IMG/VR virus record: IMGVR_UViG_3300046533_000306
Coordinates: 1-28,084 of that record
DNA from: a virus
Reading direction: 5' to 3' (one strand)
Length of the DNA stretch: 28,084 nucleotides
Under the pieces are notes generated by a model. That model did no database searches. It was given only the letters and a program-made list of their open reading frames with translations, and was not told where the DNA came from. Positions 1-7,945 of this stretch are shown in pieces (the stretch's first letter is position 1; every line of letters starts with the position of its first letter). Both the position numbers and the translations under genes were made by a program.

Positions 1-5
1 CCTTC

Positions 6-131
6 GCGCGCGTTTTCGGGGAGAACGTAATGGGCAATGCCAATAGTGGCCGTCGTCGTCAACCGCTCGCGTTGCGCGCCTTACGGGGGAACCCGAGTAA
101 GACGCGCCTGGGTGCCGAGGTTGCCGCGCCG
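6..131. repeat. Terminal direct repeat, left copy (contig overlap)
   Basis: These 126 bases recur without mismatch at 27959-28084. The repeat covers the upstream region and first 34 codons of the small terminase gene. The five bases before it (1-5) do not match the bases before the right copy. The simplest reading is assembly overlap of a circular or circularly permuted genome of 27,953 bp, not a biological terminal repeat, because it cuts through a gene. Confidence 0.93.
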
Positions 132-452
132 GATGGTCCGGTGGTCACGCCGCCATTGTCGGCCGATGCGGCCCGGGTCTGGCAGGCGTTAGCCCCGGTT
201 TGTCTCGGCCTGGGGACGTTGACTCCGGCCGATGCGCTGGCGTTTGGGACGCTCTGCGAGCTCCAGGCCAGCTTCACGGCGAACGCGCAAGCCCGTGGGG
301 GGCCGGACTATGACGCGGGCCGAGAACGGGCCTTGGCGGCCTCGCTGCGGCCGTTCTACGCCCTCTTCGGGCTTGAGCCGGCGAGCCGGTCCCGGATGGC
401 GACCGCCCCGCCGCGCGAGACGGTAAGTAAGTGGGCGGGTGTCCTGGCGTGA
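30..452 (+). CDS. terS: Terminase small subunit, P27 family
   Basis: The protein of 140 residues matches the P27-type small terminase pattern. A basic N-terminus (GRRRQPLALRALRGNPSK) carries the typical 'LRGNPSK' signature, followed by a helical domain (LSADAARVWQALAP, then LTPADALAFGTLCEL) and a short C-terminal tail. Small terminases bind the phage packaging site and present DNA to the large subunit. The ATG at 30 is preceded by GGGGAGAA at a good distance. Its stop overlaps a GTG that can start terL (GTGA, 449-452), suggesting coupling. The HNH endonuclease lies upstream across the contig junction. Family assignment is by pattern recognition. Confidence 0.92.
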   Translation: MGNANSGRRRQPLALRALRGNPSKTRLGAEVAAPDGPVVTPPLSADAARVWQALAPVCLGLGTLTPADALAFGTLCELQASFTANAQARGGPDYDAGRERALAASLRPFYALFGLEPASRSRMATAPPRETVSKWAGVLA

Positions 453-1990
453 GAGGACGCCTCCAGCACGCGCACCGCGCGATTCGGGTGATCAACAACC
501 TGACGCACACCAAGGGCGTGTTTGCGGGGCAGCCGTTTGCGCTGCGGCCGTGGCAACGCCGCCTCCTCGAGCGACTCTTTCGGACCGGGCTGGATGGCCG
601 TCGCGTCTATCGCCAGTGTTTGTTGATGCTGCCGCGCAAGAACGGGAAGACCGAACTGGCGGCGGCGCTGGCGCTGTACTTTCTGTTGTTCGATGGGGAG
701 ATGGGGGCCGAGGTGTATTCCGCGGCGGCGGACAAGGACCAGGCGGCGCTGGTGTTCCACGTCGCGGCGCAAATGATCCGGAATGATCCCGAGTTACTGG
801 CGCAGTGTGAACTGGTGGATTCGCAGAAGCGGATCGTGCATCGCGCCAGCGGGAGTTTCTATCGGGCGATTTCCGCCGAAGCGTACTCAAAGCACGGCTT
901 CAATGCCTCCGCGGTGATCTATGACGAGTTACACGCGGCGCCGAACCGCGAACTGTGGGACGTGTTGACGACGTCCCAAGGGGCGCGGCGGCATCCGATG
1001 ACACTCGCGATTTCGACCGCAGGGTATGACCGGCATTCGATTCTGTGGGAGCTCTATACGCACGCGCGGAAAGTTCAGGAGTCTCCGGCGATCGATCCGA
1101 CATTCCTGCCCCTGTTGTACGACGCGCCGATCGAGGCGGACTGGACCGACGAGCGGGTCTGGCACAAAGCCAATCCGGCGCTGGGCGACTTCCGCAGCCT
1201 CGAAGAAATGCGGATGGCGTGTGCCCGCGCGAAAGAGATCCCGGCGCAAGAGAACACGTTTCGCCGGCTGTACCTGAACCAGTGGACCGAGCAGGCCTCG
1301 CGGTGGATCGCCCTAGCGGCCTGGGATGCGTGCGCGGTGCCGGCGTTCGACCGGGCGCGGTTGCGGGGCCGACGTTGTTACGTGGGGATGGACTTGAGCT
1401 CGACCCGGGACCTGACGGCGATCGTCGCGCTGTTTCCCGATGAGGAGGGCCCCGGGTTTGACGTCCTGGCGCAGTTCTTCGTGCCGGCGGACAACATGGC
1501 CGAACGCGTGCGCCGGGACCGGGTGCCGTATGACCAGTGGGCCCGCGACGGCTGGCTCGTGGCCACGCCTGGGAACGTGGTCGATTATGAGTACGTCCGC
1601 CAGACCCTCCGCGCCTGGGGGACGGAATTCGACGTGCGCGAAATTGCCTTTGATCCGTGGAATGCCCGGGATCTGGTGACGCGCCTCCAGGAACAGGACG
1701 GGTTCGCGCTCGTGGAGATTCGCCAGGGGTACGCGACGTTGTCGGCCCCGACGAAATCCCTCGAGGCGGCGATTCTCTCGCGGACCTTGCGCCATGACGG
1801 GCACCCGGTCCTGCGCTGGAACATCTCGAACATTGCCGTCGAATCGGATCCGGCGGGGAATCTCAAGCTCTCGAAGAAAGTCTCAACGGAACGGATCGAC
1901 GGCGCGAGCGCGCTGGTGATGGCGTTGCATCGGCGGGATTACATGGCCGCCGAGAAGCGGCCGACGTATTCGATGCTGGTGCTTGGGTAA
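449..1990 (+). CDS. terL: Terminase large subunit (packaging ATPase and nuclease)
   Basis: This is the DNA packaging motor. Numbering from the GTG at 449 (513 residues), the Walker A-like motif PRKNGKT lies at 62-68 and Walker B (VIYDELH) has D159 and E160. The C-terminal RNase H-like nuclease shows GMDLSSTRD with D315 and D321, and FDPWNARD with D402. The segment NLTHTKGVFAGQPF near the N-terminus is typical of HK97-like large terminases. Length is normal for the family. The GTG at 449 overlaps the terS stop; a GTG at 431 is an in-frame alternative adding six residues. The protein docks on the portal encoded at 4847-6226. Confidence 0.96.
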   Translation: MRGRLQHAHRAIRVINNLTHTKGVFAGQPFALRPWQRRLLERLFRTGLDGRRVYRQCLLMLPRKNGKTELAAALALYFLLFDGEMGAEVYSAAADKDQAALVFHVAAQMIRNDPELLAQCELVDSQKRIVHRASGSFYRAISAEAYSKHGFNASAVIYDELHAAPNRELWDVLTTSQGARRHPMTLAISTAGYDRHSILWELYTHARKVQESPAIDPTFLPLLYDAPIEADWTDERVWHKANPALGDFRSLEEMRMACARAKEIPAQENTFRRLYLNQWTEQASRWIALAAWDACAVPAFDRARLRGRRCYVGMDLSSTRDLTAIVALFPDEEGPGFDVLAQFFVPADNMAERVRRDRVPYDQWARDGWLVATPGNVVDYEYVRQTLRAWGTEFDVREIAFDPWNARDLVTRLQEQDGFALVEIRQGYATLSAPTKSLEAAILSRTLRHDGHPVLRWNISNIAVESDPAGNLKLSKKVSTERIDGASALVMALHRRDYMAAEKRPTYSMLVLG

Positions 1991-2005
1991 CGAGAGGTCT
2001 TTCCT

Positions 2006-2221
2006 ATGGCCGATACGAAACGCCCGACGGGCCGCCCGCGGATCTATGACGCGCCGGCCACCAGTTCGATCCGTGTGCGCTGCACCCCGGCGCAACACCT
2101 CGAATTGCGACGGGTGGCGGACGAAAACGGTCAACGGTTGTCGACGATCGTGCGGGAAGCCGTCGACGAATTCGTCGGCGACTACCGCGACGGGCGGGTC
2201 TTTCGCGGGACGAAACGCTAG
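2006..2221 (+). CDS. Small ribbon-helix-helix-like protein
   Basis: The 71-residue protein has a segment SIRVRCTPAQHLELRRVADENGQ followed by LSTIVREAVDEFV. This fits a beta strand followed by two helices, as in CopG/Arc-type ribbon-helix-helix DNA-binding proteins. A GAGAGG ribosome binding site lies upstream at 1991-1996. It sits between terL and the capsid gene, inside the late operon, so it may be a small DNA-binding regulator or packaging accessory. The function is inferred from fold pattern only. Confidence 0.7.
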   Translation: MADTKRPTGRPRIYDAPATSSIRVRCTPAQHLELRRVADENGQRLSTIVREAVDEFVGDYRDGRVFRGTKR

Positions 2222-2244
2222 GGTCCCTTCAACACTTAGGGCGC

Positions 2245-4149
2245 GTGACCCGCGCCTATTCGCTGCTCACCCTCAAAGCCGTTGACGTTGACGCCGAGTC
2301 GGTGACGATCACTGGCATCGCCTCGACGCCGGAACCCGATCGCATGGGCGACGTCGTCGAGCCGCTCGGGATCACCTTCAAAAATCCGCTCCCGTTGCTG
2401 CTCTACCACGACACCAAGCAGCCAGTGGGGACCGTCACGTTCGCGCCGCCGACCGCGGAAGGCCTCCCTTTTACGGGCACCCTGCCGATCATCCGCGCGC
2501 CGGGCGCCCTGCGGACCCGCATTGAGGAGGCCTTGCAGTCGATGCAGGCCGGACTCTTGGCCGGTGTCTCCATTGGGTTTCGCTCGCTCGAGGACGCGTT
2601 CAACAAAGCCACCGGCGGGATCCGGTTTCTGAAAACCGAGATCCTGGAACTCTCGCTCGTCACGATTCCGGCGAACCCGGGCGCGACGATCCACACCGTG
2701 AAAGCGCTCGACCTGGCCGCGACTGGCCGTCATCCGTCCCGCGACAGGGACCCACTGCCGATCGTGCGCGTCGATAAGGGCGCGCGTCCCATGGAACATA
2801 AAACTACCCACGAACAGATCACCGGCTTCGAGAACACCCGTGCCGCCAAGCACGCGCGGATGACGGCCATCATGACGGCGTCGGCCGACGCCGGCACGAC
2901 GCTCGACCAGGCCGAGACCGACGAATACGACGGGCTCGCGAGCGAGCTCAAGGCGATTGACGCGCATCTGGTCCGGCTGCGCGCCCTCGAGGCGACGCTG
3001 GTCACGCGGGCGACGGCGGTGTCGCCGACGACCACGGCGGCCGCGGGGAGTGACCTCCGCAGCAGCAGCGTCCCGATCATCCAGGTTCGATCCCAGCTCC
3101 CCAAGGGCACCGGCTTTGTCCGCTTCGTCCAGGGGCTCGCGGCCTGCAAGGGCAACTTGATGCAGGCGGAACAGTACGCCAAGCAGTGGGACGACTCGAC
3201 GCCAGAAGTCGGCCTCGTGTTCAAGGCGGCGGTGGCCGCCGGCACCACGACGGATGCGACCTGGGCGGGCCCCCTGGCGCCGCTGATGCCGCTCTCGAAT
3301 GAGTTTCTCGCGCTCCTGCGGCCGGCGACCATCCTGGGCAAAGTGCCTGGGTTCAGGCAAGTGCCCTTCAACGTGACGATCGCCAGCCAGACCGGCGGCG
3401 GCACGTATCAATGGGTGGGGCAAGGGGCGCCGAAGCCCGTCGGGAAGCTGCAGTTCGGATCGGTCTCGCTGACGATCACGAAATGCGCCGGGATCATCGT
3501 GATCACGCTCGAGCTCGCGCGCACGTCGACGCCGTCAGCGGAAGCGGTCATCCGGCAAGACATGATCAACGGGATCGCCGCGTTCCTCGACGTCGAATTC
3601 ACCGATCCGAGTAAGGCCCCCGTGGCTGGCGTCTCGCCGGGCTCGGTGACGAACGGCGTCACGCCGATTACCACCGCAGGGCCGACGCCGGCCAACGCGC
3701 GGACCGACATTCAGGCCCTTGCGGCGGCGATGTCGGCCGCCGGGATTCCGATCGGCGGCGCCGTGCTCCTGATGTCGACGACGAATGCGCTGGCGCTCTC
3801 GAACGCGCTCAACGCCCTCGGGCAACCGCTGTTTCCCTCGCTGAGTCTCAACGGCGGGACCGTCATGGGCGGCATCACGGTCATTCCGAGTCAGGCGATG
3901 GGCACGACCGTCGCGCTCGTGCAGCCGGACGCCATCCTCTACGCGGATGACGGCGGCGTGACGATCGACGTGTCCCAAGAGGCCTCGGTACAGATGGATT
4001 CGGCGCCCGACAATCCGGCCCTGGCGACGACGGTCATGACGTCGTTCTGGCAGAACAACCTGGTCGGCCTCCGCGCCGAGCGGTTTATCAACTGGAAGAA
4101 AGCGCGCGCCGGCTGCGTGCAATACACCGTCGCGACCTACACCGCGTAA
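2245..4149 (+). CDS. Fused HK97 prohead protease and major capsid protein
   Basis: This 634-residue polypeptide joins two normally separate proteins. Residues 1-155 are an S78-type prohead protease, with the likely catalytic His55 in LLYHDTKQPVG, Ser109 in GVSIGF, and the family signature ELSLVTIPANP at 135-145. Residues 183-265 are polar and helical, like the scaffolding delta domain. The rest is an HK97-fold major capsid protein, ending with conserved text such as NNLVGLRAERFINWKKA. The start is GTG at 2245 with only a weak ribosome site. An internal ATG at 2791 (Met183) follows AAGGG by ten bases and could give a free capsid subunit of 452 residues. Autocleavage between delta and capsid domains is expected by analogy with HK97. 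Confidence 0.92.
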   Translation: MTRAYSLLTLKAVDVDAESVTITGIASTPEPDRMGDVVEPLGITFKNPLPLLLYHDTKQPVGTVTFAPPTAEGLPFTGTLPIIRAPGALRTRIEEALQSMQAGLLAGVSIGFRSLEDAFNKATGGIRFLKTEILELSLVTIPANPGATIHTVKALDLAATGRHPSRDRDPLPIVRVDKGARPMEHKTTHEQITGFENTRAAKHARMTAIMTASADAGTTLDQAETDEYDGLASELKAIDAHLVRLRALEATLVTRATAVSPTTTAAAGSDLRSSSVPIIQVRSQLPKGTGFVRFVQGLAACKGNLMQAEQYAKQWDDSTPEVGLVFKAAVAAGTTTDATWAGPLAPLMPLSNEFLALLRPATILGKVPGFRQVPFNVTIASQTGGGTYQWVGQGAPKPVGKLQFGSVSLTITKCAGIIVITLELARTSTPSAEAVIRQDMINGIAAFLDVEFTDPSKAPVAGVSPGSVTNGVTPITTAGPTPANARTDIQALAAAMSAAGIPIGGAVLLMSTTNALALSNALNALGQPLFPSLSLNGGTVMGGITVIPSQAMGTTVALVQPDAILYADDGGVTIDVSQEASVQMDSAPDNPALATTVMTSFWQNNLVGLRAERFINWKKARAGCVQYTVATYTA

Positions 4150-4153
4150 CTCG

Positions 4154-4351
4154 ATGGACGATGCAACCCTTCCGCCGCGGGTCACGATGGCCGTGATCCG
4201 CGACGGGTTTTTCGACGGCACCTGGCGCGTGGTCGGCGACCCGATCGACGTCGACGCGTCGATGGTGGAGACGCTCGAGCAGGCCGGCTTTGCGCGGCGG
4301 CACGTCGCCACGCCGCCCCGCGAGACAGGGAGAAAAGCACATGGTCGCTGA
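4154..4351 (+). CDS. Small head-region protein of unknown function
   Basis: The 65-residue protein begins five bases after the capsid stop. Residues 13-50 (IRDGFFDGTWRVVGD, then VETLEQAGFA) form a short module of the pattern hydrophobic strand, GD.I.VD, helix, GF. The next gene carries a similar pattern near its N-terminus, suggesting the two are related. The module resembles small beta proteins found near phage capsid genes, but no function can be assigned. Its 3' end overlaps the next gene by 11 bases. Confidence 0.65.
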   Translation: MDDATLPPRVTMAVIRDGFFDGTWRVVGDPIDVDASMVETLEQAGFARRHVATPPRETGRKAHGR

Positions 4352-4850
4352 CGCACACCGGACACTCGACCACGGCCGCGCCGCGGGCCATGACCGTCTC
4401 CGGCCTGACACCAGGGCGGACGGCGACTCGGTGGACGTGACCGCACGGGTCTACCACACGGAAAACGAGAACATCCATCTTGAAGGCGAGACGTACGCCG
4501 TGACCGATCGCGCGTTGGCGGAAACGCTGCGCGGGATCGGCTTCGTCTCGATTGCCGGCTGGACGGACACCCCGCCCGCGGCCCCCACGATCACGGGCCT
4601 GACGCCCTCGACCGCGCTGGCCGGGACGGCGAGTGTCCCCGTCGTGGTCGCCGGGACCGGCTTCAGCCCTGACAGCGTCATCGTCTGGGAGGGCGCCGAC
4701 CTGGCGACGACGGTGGACTCAGAGACCTCGGCCTCGGCGACCGCGGATCTGACGGCGGCCGGCGCGGGCGTGATCCCCGTCGCGGTGCGCGCGGGCGGCG
4801 TCCTCTCGGCCCCGCAGTCCTTCACGGTGACCGCGGCCCGCCGCCGATGA
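4341..4850 (+). CDS. Head-region protein with Ig-like (IPT/TIG) domain
   Basis: The 169-residue protein starts at ATG 4341 after AGGGAGAA; a longer upstream frame exists without a better ribosome site. Residues 31-72 contain a short module resembling the preceding gene product (EGETYAVTDRALAETLRGIGF). Residues 80-166 read as an IPT/TIG immunoglobulin-like domain, with PTITGLTPSTALAGT, VVVAGTGFSPDSVIVWEG and a closing strand SFTVTA. Such domains often decorate phage virion surfaces, so an outer capsid decoration role is plausible but inferred. The stop overlaps the portal start (ATGA). The first 30 residues are of low quality, so a later start is possible. Confidence 0.75.
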   Translation: MVADAHRTLDHGRAAGHDRLRPDTRADGDSVDVTARVYHTENENIHLEGETYAVTDRALAETLRGIGFVSIAGWTDTPPAAPTITGLTPSTALAGTASVPVVVAGTGFSPDSVIVWEGADLATTVDSETSASATADLTAAGAGVIPVAVRAGGVLSAPQSFTVTAARRR

Positions 4851-6226
4851 CCTTCGGCGTCACGCTGCTCGGCCGGCGCGTCGAGGTCACGGCGAAGACC
4901 TACGCGGCGCCGTACAGCCCGGGCGCGACGAGTGGCGGCGGGTGGTTTCCCCTCGTGGTGCGCGAGCCGTATACCGGCGCGTGGCAAGTCAACGTCGAGG
5001 CCCGCCGCGACCAGGTCGTCGCGTATGCGCCCGTGTTTGCGTGCGTGACGCTCATCGCCCAGGACATCGGCAAGCTGACGTTGCGGCTGGTCGAAGAGAA
5101 CGACGACGGCGTGTGGGAAGAAGCGCAGTCGCCCGCCTTTAGTCCGGTCCTCCGCAAACCGAATCGGTATCAGACCACGCCGAAATTCGTCGAGCAGTGG
5201 ATCACGTCGAAGCTGATGTGGGGCAACACGTACGTGCTGAAAGAGCGCGATGCGCGTGGCGTCGTCGTGGCGCTCTACGTGCTCGACCCGATGCGCGTGC
5301 TTCCGCTGATCGCGCCCGATGGGGGGATCTACTACCAACTCCAGCGGGACAACTTGAGCGGCTCGCTGGTCGACATCCCGGACCCCTTCATTGTGCCGGC
5401 GTCCGAGATTATCCACGACCGGATGGTGTGCTTGTTTCACCCGCTGGTCGGGATGTCGCCGATCTACGCGTGCGCGTCCGCGGCGATGCAAGGCTTGGCG
5501 ATTCAGCAACAGTCCGGCGCGTTCTTCACGAACGGCGCGCGCCCGAGCGGGTTGATCACGGCGCCGGCCGGCATGACCCAGGAACAACTCACGCAAGCGA
5601 AGACCGACTGGAATGCCTTCAACGGGGCTGCCAACGCCGGCAAGGTCGCCGTGATCACGGCCGACATCAAATACACGCAATTGACCATGAACGCGGTCGA
5701 TGCCGAGCTGATCGCCCAACTGGGCTGGACGGCCGCGAACATCTGCAGCGTGTTCCATGTGCCGGCCTGGATGATCGGCGCGGCCGAGATTCCGCGCGGC
5801 GTGCAGCTCGACGCGATGACGCAGCTCTATTACTCGCAGGCCATCCAAGCGTTGACGACCAATTTCGAGACGGTCCTCGATGACGGCCTCGGCCTGGCCG
5901 GGACGGACTACGGCACCGAATTCGACATCGACGATCTGATCTGGATGGACACGGCGACGAAGACGAAAGCCGCGGCCGACGCGATTGGCGCCGGCGCGAT
6001 GTCGCCGGATGAAGCGCGCTTGCGGTACTTCGGCCTCGGCCCGGTCGAGGGCGGCGATACGCCGTACATGCAGCAGCAGATGTTCAGCCTCAAGGCCCTG
6101 GCGCAACGCGACGCGGCGGATCCGTTCAGCGCGCCGGAGCCCGCGCCGATGGCGGCGCCCGCACTCCCGCCGGGGCAGTTGTCGATGCTGGTGACCGACC
6201 TCCTCACGAAGGCGCTGGCCGCATGA
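4847..6226 (+). CDS. Portal protein, HK97 family
   Basis: The 459-residue protein forms the dodecameric ring through which DNA enters the capsid. Recognisable family features are VACVTLIAQDIGKLTLRLVEE-type text near residue 65, a central region with PSGLITAPAGMTQEQLTQAK, and the conserved C-terminal helix region with HVPAWMIGAAEIPRGVQLD and TQLYYSQAIQALTTNFE. Length is typical. Its position downstream of the protease-capsid gene is unusual, since in HK97 the portal precedes the protease. It is coupled by ATGA overlaps at both ends. Confidence 0.95.
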   Translation: MTFGVTLLGRRVEVTAKTYAAPYSPGATSGGGWFPLVVREPYTGAWQVNVEARRDQVVAYAPVFACVTLIAQDIGKLTLRLVEENDDGVWEEAQSPAFSPVLRKPNRYQTTPKFVEQWITSKLMWGNTYVLKERDARGVVVALYVLDPMRVLPLIAPDGGIYYQLQRDNLSGSLVDIPDPFIVPASEIIHDRMVCLFHPLVGMSPIYACASAAMQGLAIQQQSGAFFTNGARPSGLITAPAGMTQEQLTQAKTDWNAFNGAANAGKVAVITADIKYTQLTMNAVDAELIAQLGWTAANICSVFHVPAWMIGAAEIPRGVQLDAMTQLYYSQAIQALTTNFETVLDDGLGLAGTDYGTEFDIDDLIWMDTATKTKAAADAIGAGAMSPDEARLRYFGLGPVEGGDTPYMQQQMFSLKALAQRDAADPFSAPEPAPMAAPALPPGQLSMLVTDLLTKALAA

Positions 6227-6822
6227 CCCCCGAGGAACTCGCGGCCCTCGTCAACGGGATGACCCCCGTGATTCGCGACTATGTCGCGCGCATGGTCGGC
6301 CCGCTCGCGCACCGGATGACGGTCGCCGAAACCCAGCTCGCCGCGGTCGTCACGCAGACCACCGCCGTTGGCCCTTTGCGGGAACGCGTGGCCGTGCTCG
6401 AGACGCTGGCGCCCGTGCCTGGCCCGCCAGGACCCGCCGGCCGTGATGGCGACAACGGGATCGATGGCCTCGGCTTCGAGGACCTCAGTGTCACGCAACG
6501 CGACGAGCGGTCCTTCGTGATTACGGCCGCGCAAGGCCCCCGCGTCAAGGAAATCGGGACGGCGGTATTCCCGGTCGCGCTCTACCGCGGCGTGTGGACC
6601 GACGGGAAGACGTACGACCCCGGCGACAGCGTCACCTGGAGCGGGTCAGAGTGGCACTGCCAGGCGACGACGGCCACGAAACCGGGCGACGGGTCGAAGG
6701 CCTGGACGCTCAAAGTCAAGCGCGGGCGCGATGGCAAGGACGGCAAGGACGGCGGCCCCGGTCCGCAAGGCCCGGCCGGCCGCGACTGGCAACAAGTCTT
6801 TGACGACAACCGGCGGCGGTGA
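6223..6822 (+). CDS. Collagen-like protein with carbohydrate-binding-like module
   Basis: The 199-residue protein has a helical N-terminus (1-60), then a short Gly-X-Y run (PGPPGPAGRDGDNG), a middle region, a module with the pattern YRGVWTDGKTYDPGDSVTWSG followed by W, PG and W, and a second Gly-X-Y run (GRDGKDGKDGGPGPQGPAGR) near the end. The middle module looks like a type 3 chitin-binding or fibronectin-bound CBM5/12 domain. Collagen-like triple helices in phages usually form fibres or surface spikes. It overlaps the portal gene by ATGA and precedes the connector genes, so a virion fibre or neck appendage is likely. Trimerisation is inferred. Confidence 0.8.
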   Translation: MTPEELAALVNGMTPVIRDYVARMVGPLAHRMTVAETQLAAVVTQTTAVGPLRERVAVLETLAPVPGPPGPAGRDGDNGIDGLGFEDLSVTQRDERSFVITAAQGPRVKEIGTAVFPVALYRGVWTDGKTYDPGDSVTWSGSEWHCQATTATKPGDGSKAWTLKVKRGRDGKDGKDGGPGPQGPAGRDWQQVFDDNRRR

Positions 6823-6825
6823 TCC

Positions 6826-7158
6826 GTGGCCATGTTTGTCACGCTCGACCAGGCGAAGCAGCGATTGCGCATTACGACGACCGATGAGGACGTCGACACA
6901 CAGGCGCTCGTCGACCAGGCCGAGGCGCACATCCTGAACTGGTGCTCGGTCACGGCGGCCTCGCGGGCCATCGTCGCGGCCTGGACCCCGGCGACCGTGC
7001 CGCCCGTCGTCGTCGCCGCGATTCTGGTGCAGGTCGGCGAGCTCGATCGGTTTCGCGGGGATGACCTCGACCCGCCGCCGCGCCCCGATACGGACGGCGG
7101 CCCGAGTGTCCTGGTGCGCGAGCTGCTGCGCGCCTATCACGACGTGGCGATGGCATGA
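6826..7158 (+). CDS. Head-tail connector protein (gp6-like)
   Basis: The 110-residue protein has the classic N-terminus of phage connector or DNA-packaging proteins: LDQAKQRLRITTTDEDVDTQALVDQAEAHILNWC. It is largely helical, as expected for the ring beneath the portal. The start is GTG 6826; an ATG at 6832 is an equally plausible start two codons later, and neither has a strong ribosome site. Its position after the portal and before the head closure gene supports the call. The stop overlaps the next start (ATGA). Confidence 0.85.
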   Translation: MAMFVTLDQAKQRLRITTTDEDVDTQALVDQAEAHILNWCSVTAASRAIVAAWTPATVPPVVVAAILVQVGELDRFRGDDLDPPPRPDTDGGPSVLVRELLRAYHDVAMA

Positions 7159-7511
7159 AGGGCACCCCTGGCGCCGGGTCGTATCGCACCGTGGTGACCG
7201 TCCAGGTCCCGGCTGCGGGCACGCCAGACGGCGACGGCGGGTATACCCCGGCATGGCAGGACGCCGATCCGCCGACCTGGTCGGTCAGCCTGACGGCGGC
7301 GCCCGGGCGACGGGGTGGGGGCGGCGAGATGGGGGAAGCGGGCACGGTGATCGCGACCCAGACGCACCTGGCGCGCGGACGGTATCGGGCCGACGTCACG
7401 ACCGCGGTACGGCTCGCGCTGGCGGCGCGGGTGTTCAACATCCTCACGGTGCGGGACCTCGACGAACACCATCGGACGCTCGAGCTCGTGTGTGCGGAGG
7501 TCGTCGCGTGA
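7155..7511 (+). CDS. Head closure / head-tail adaptor protein
   Basis: The 118-residue beta-rich protein starts with GSYRTVVTVQVPAAGTPDGDGGYTPAWQD and continues with a strand-rich region to VFNILTVRDLDEHHRTLELVC. This pattern (short beta barrel, 'G.....VT.Q', and a late 'F.I....D') is shared by head-tail joining proteins of the SPP1 gp16 / HK97 type. The position between the connector and the gp10-like protein agrees. ATGA and GTGA overlaps link it with both neighbours. Confidence 0.82.
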   Translation: MKGTPGAGSYRTVVTVQVPAAGTPDGDGGYTPAWQDADPPTWSVSLTAAPGRRGGGGEMGEAGTVIATQTHLARGRYRADVTTAVRLALAARVFNILTVRDLDEHHRTLELVCAEVVA

Positions 7512-7945
7512 GCAACACCTTCACGTTCACCGGGCTGGAGGAACTCCGCGAGGCGCTGCGGACCTTGCCGGCCGAGCTCGCGGGCGAAGGCGGCGCGGAT
7601 GTGACCGCGGCGGCGCAAGCGGCCGAGGCCGAGATCCGTGAGGAGTACGACGCGCATCGGCACTCGGGCAATCTGGCGCGGGGCCTATCCGTACAGGTGA
7701 CGGCGAATCCCTTCGGGGCCCTCGCCCGGGTCAAGAACACCGCCTTTCATGCCTGGATTTTCGAGAACGGGACACAGGCGCGGCACTGGAAGGGCGGGAA
7801 GAGCACCGGCGCGATGTGGGGCGCGACCGCGCAGCCGCCCAAGCACGTCTTTGTCCGCACCGTGATGAAGCGCCGCAAGCAGATGTTCGAACAACTGCGG
7901 GCCCTGCTCGAGCGGCAAGGCCTGGAGGTCACCGGGGAGCCATGA
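7508..7945 (+). CDS. HK97 gp10-like neck / tail completion protein
   Basis: The 145-residue product from GTG 7508 begins FTGLEELREALRTLPAELAGEG and continues with helices and the family hallmark around HAWIFENGTQARHWKG and PPKHVFVRTVMKRR. This matches the HK97 gp10-like family that connects neck and tail terminator. A longer upstream frame exists, but the GTG overlapping the previous stop (GTGA) fits the tight coupling seen across this operon and the family's usual length. Confidence 0.87.
   Translation: MSNTFTFTGLEELREALRTLPAELAGEGGADVTAAAQAAEAEIREEYDAHRHSGNLARGLSVQVTANPFGALARVKNTAFHAWIFENGTQARHWKGGKSTGAMWGATAQPPKHVFVRTVMKRRKQMFEQLRALLERQGLEVTGEP

Noticed and set aside
2236-3423. Minus-strand open frame of 395 codons
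   Set aside because: It is antisense to the protease-capsid gene and Arg-rich without any family pattern.
4451-6106. Long minus-strand open frame of 551 codons opposite the portal gene
   Set aside because: It is antisense to a clearly recognised portal gene, is Arg/His/Gly-rich, and arises from the codon bias of GC-rich DNA.
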